Notes under the pieces: model-generated
Seen by the model: only the letters and a program-made list of their open reading frames with translations
Databases searched by the model: none
Told to the model about the DNA's origin: nothing
Position numbers and translations under genes: made by a program
Shown: piece by piece, positions 20,701 through 22,838 of the stretch
How the letters are laid out: each line of letters starts with the position of its first letter
Numbering within the stretch: the first letter of the stretch is position 1
DNA from: Phallusia fumigata
Taxonomy: Eukaryota > Chordata > Ascidiacea > Phlebobranchia > Ascidiidae
Assembly: GCA_008931825.1 (NCBI GenBank)
Contig: QXVZ01001916.1
Span: 5,033-27,870, forward strand
DNA: 22,838 bases
Direction: 5' to 3'

Positions 20701-22838
20701 GCTGTCGTCATCATCCGAACACGATTCCCAACCGTCTAAAATGCAGGTAAATGTAGTTAGGGAAACTTCTGTGAGAGCTCATAATATTTTCATTCGACAC
20801 CGGCATTAAGTCCCGAACTAAAAATCGGTAGCACCATCTGGCGATAGACTGAATATTTCGATTTTTCCAGGTTCAATAAAAACTGACCACGTCAACAAGT
20901 GGTTTTAGTTGGAGCTGCTTACAAAAACACAGCACCTTTGTAACGAATGTTTGTGTCTTATGCAGGTAGTTGTTTCCGAATTTCTTTTAAGATACTGGTA
21001 TAACATACTATTTAGGAATTATGCTTCCGGTGGGGGGATGGGGGATATTAGCTATGAATATCGGTTGAAGGAGTCCATGAAAAGATGTAACCAATTCACA
21101 AACACATTACCATTGTTTTGTTCATTTGGTTCGGGTTTCTCCTCTAAAACCTCCGAACCCGGCAGATAATCGTGACTGACAACTTCGCCGTAACCAACCA
21201 CTCGCAGTTCGCTGCCTGCCTCGGTCGGTTTGCCCTGAAGTAGAAAGCAACGTTTTCGCACGTACAAGGCAACAAACCATTTCACACAAAACTACACAGA
21301 TGATGTTTTTCACAAATATTGTTTTAGAGCAGGGACGGCAACCTACGGTCCGCCACGCAAAATCATTTGGCTCCAAACCCTTGCTAAATGCCCACTGATA
21401 GGAACCATACATGCACTTTTCTCCTAAATGCACTTTCGGCCCTTGAAAGGGAACAACATTCCCTTTGTCCACATACCCGATCTCTTTTATGTAACATGGT
21501 CGGATTGATTTTGCGGTAGAGTTGCATGAGGGATCGAGCGGCTGAAGTGACGGCCTTGTCGTGTTTGGTTTTGTATTGTGTCAGATCCCGAAGTAGTTCT
21601 TCTGTCATCGCAAGGGGACACCTCGAACAAATCTCCCTTATCGCGTTTAATCTGCGAAGGGATATCTTTTCTTGAAACTTTGTTAGATACTAGCCAGGCT
21701 GCAATGTTTTAGTCAATGACTGTTATCATTGTTTAGGTGCTGCAGACTTGGGCTTAAACTACTATTGGGATTACCAGCTGTGTTGGTCCTCGTCCTTTAT
21801 TAATATTTAAAACCACACTTTTTAACCTTTACATTCTTATCGCTTTGACTCGTAGTTTAATTTCTTGCTCTCAAGATGTGATTGCTAAAGCGTTTACTTC
21901 TCTCATAAGAGTACTCTATTGACTCTGCAGCCTCTTAACATCCGAAGCGCATAATGACAGACCGCATACAAGGGTGTAAAATTAGCCTCATTTTTATGTA
22001 TAACTCAATTCTTGATTTAACAAACTTACCTATTACAGAAAAAACAGAAAATCGTAAACTACGTTACTAAATATGAAATTAACCACCTAAAAAAGAAAAA
22101 AAAAAGAATAAAGAACGTGTCGTTGGTTGTTTGGAAGGCAATACATCCGCCCATCACTTGAATTCACAAGGACCAAAACAAATTTGGCGTAAATAAATAT
22201 CAATTAAGTTTTTGCGTCCTTTATTGTAGCTCAACAATGTTGGCAACCCTAACTATACCATACACCTTTCTCGTTTTAGAGAAGTAATTCCATTCGGCTT
22301 GGCACAAGCGAAAAAACGGTGTTGGACAAAATAAAAAAGGACAACGTTGTTTCTTACCCGACACCCATCACTTCGCTGGAGTTACGGTCGGTGACAAAAT
22401 TATTTGCGATCGTCATTATGATTGGATGGATGATCTCGGGTGGGACTATATCGTGACTGGCTTGCGCAACCGCCAACAAAATCTTCGTAACATCTGCAGA
22501 ATAGAAACAAGAAATTGTAACACTTTTTGTAAAACCTAGATTACTGTGCTACGACGTATGACCAATTTTTTTAAAAATATTTAACACACCAGTCAGCGAC
22601 AAACCGATTTTTTTGTAAGTTTAAACAAACCACAAACTTTAACAGGCAGAAAAGTGAAGTAAAAGTAACGGGTTGTTTAGAGTTGGAAAAAACACGAACC
22701 GCGCTGATGGGGCTGGAGAAATCGCTGCAGGAAAGGATAAAAATTAAATAGAAAAAGTTGGTGGATGCCCACTATTCGGGAAATAACGATTATCATCAGA
22801 AGACGAATTTCAAAACTTTCATTGGAACCTTGCAACTG
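17787..22838 (-). CDS. SDAD1: SDA1 homologue (60S pre-ribosome assembly and export), C-terminal part
   Basis: Eight minus-strand exons are in the window: 22700-22838 (runs off the right edge), 22358-22493, 21477-21651, 21111-21234, 20665-20735, 20391-20602, 18645-18804 and 17787-17918. They keep phase and give the last 382 residues before TAA. SDA1-family hallmarks in order are [58 protein letters not shown], an acidic [15 protein letters not shown] segment, [36 protein letters not shown] and the basic C terminus FMMVRHKVR...GRSFKEKQ. Human SDAD1 has about 690 residues, so roughly the N-terminal 45 percent lies outside. The yeast orthologue is nucleolar and needed for 60S subunit maturation and export. 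Every family motif checked is present, so the gene looks intact. The 1,586-bp intron at 18805-20390 contains mobile-element sequence. Confidence 0.96.
19540..20187. mobile_element. non-autonomous DNA element with 25-bp terminal inverted repeats, in SDAD1 intron
   Basis: The left end, GTTGCAACTAGGGTTTCAAAAATAC (19540-19564), matches the reverse complement of the right end (20163-20187) at 23 of 25 positions. Inside both ends are AT-rich clusters of repeated GTATTTT-type words, for example 19600-19650 and 20090-20170, as expected of subterminal transposase-binding repeats. No transposase frame is present. A second, smaller hAT-like element appears to be nested inside. A clear target-site duplication was not found. 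Confidence 0.7.
19836..19982. mobile_element. nested hAT-like MITE
   Basis: The right end, read on the minus strand, is CAGTGGTTCCCAAACTCGCG, a classic hAT-type terminus. The left end begins CAGGGCTCTAAAGTTCGC and matches it imperfectly (CAG and TCGC shared, a gapped match between). The body of about 147 bp lies wholly within the larger inverted-repeat element. The flanking 8-mers do not match each other, so the exact boundaries are uncertain. Confidence 0.5.
21330..21460. mobile_element. hAT-type element fragment in SDAD1 intron
   Basis: From 21330 the plus strand reads CAGGGACGGCAACCTACGG then TCCGC, the typical left terminus of hAT-derived repeats. A CGGCCCTTGAAAGG motif follows near 21438. 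The matching right terminus is absent before the exon at 21477, so this is a one-ended remnant. The right boundary given is approximate. Confidence 0.5.

Noticed and set aside
22700..22724. A 25-bp micro-exon of SDAD1 starting after TTTCCTGCAG
   Set aside because: The sequence above it stays in the same open frame and encodes the conserved [11 protein letters not shown] motif, so it is one continuous exon to the window edge and the CTGCAG is coding.

Overview
This is a eukaryotic, AT-rich genomic window from an animal. It carries five multi-exon protein genes, one of them cut by the right edge, and no bacterial-style operons. Introns have GT..AG ends, many are only about 56-71 bp, and genes sit close together. 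The gene set (a carboxypeptidase Z with a Frizzled domain, a periphilin-like protein, a rolling-stone membrane protein, SDAD1) fits an invertebrate deuterostome. The compactness, an apparent unpaired splice acceptor just ahead of one start codon, and a high-heterozygosity assembly signature make a tunicate (ascidian) the best guess. That species call is inference.

Layout: (1) 373-2216, plus strand: TATA-box promoter and a four-exon gene for a 156-residue secreted, cysteine-containing, saposin-like protein. (2) 3043-4446, minus: a six-exon periphilin-like gene of 204 residues, convergent with gene 1. (3) 4896-9494, minus: a 14-exon carboxypeptidase Z-like gene (signal peptide, Frizzled cysteine-rich domain, M14 peptidase, transthyretin-like domain), lying head-to-tail just upstream of the periphilin-like gene. 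(4) 9495-13724: no recognisable gene; it includes a more GC-rich stretch and a short MITE-like element. (5) 13725-15033: a near-identical duplicated segment split by a single N, probably two unmerged allelic contig ends. (6) 14877-17044, minus: a three-exon rolling-stone-like membrane protein; its first intron holds a perfect 62-bp tandem duplication. (7) 17787 to the right edge, minus: the C-terminal eight exons of the ribosome-biogenesis gene SDAD1, whose introns carry hAT-like and other terminal-inverted-repeat elements.

All exon models were assembled by reading splice sites and checking that reading phase is kept across every junction; exon lengths agree with codon counts. The genes have unrelated jobs (extracellular processing, chromatin silencing, membrane signalling or fusion, 60S export), so the window is an ordinary stretch of a compact animal genome. 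The most interesting parts are the orphan saposin-like gene, the compact periphilin homologue with a possible trans-splice acceptor, and the false-duplication signature.
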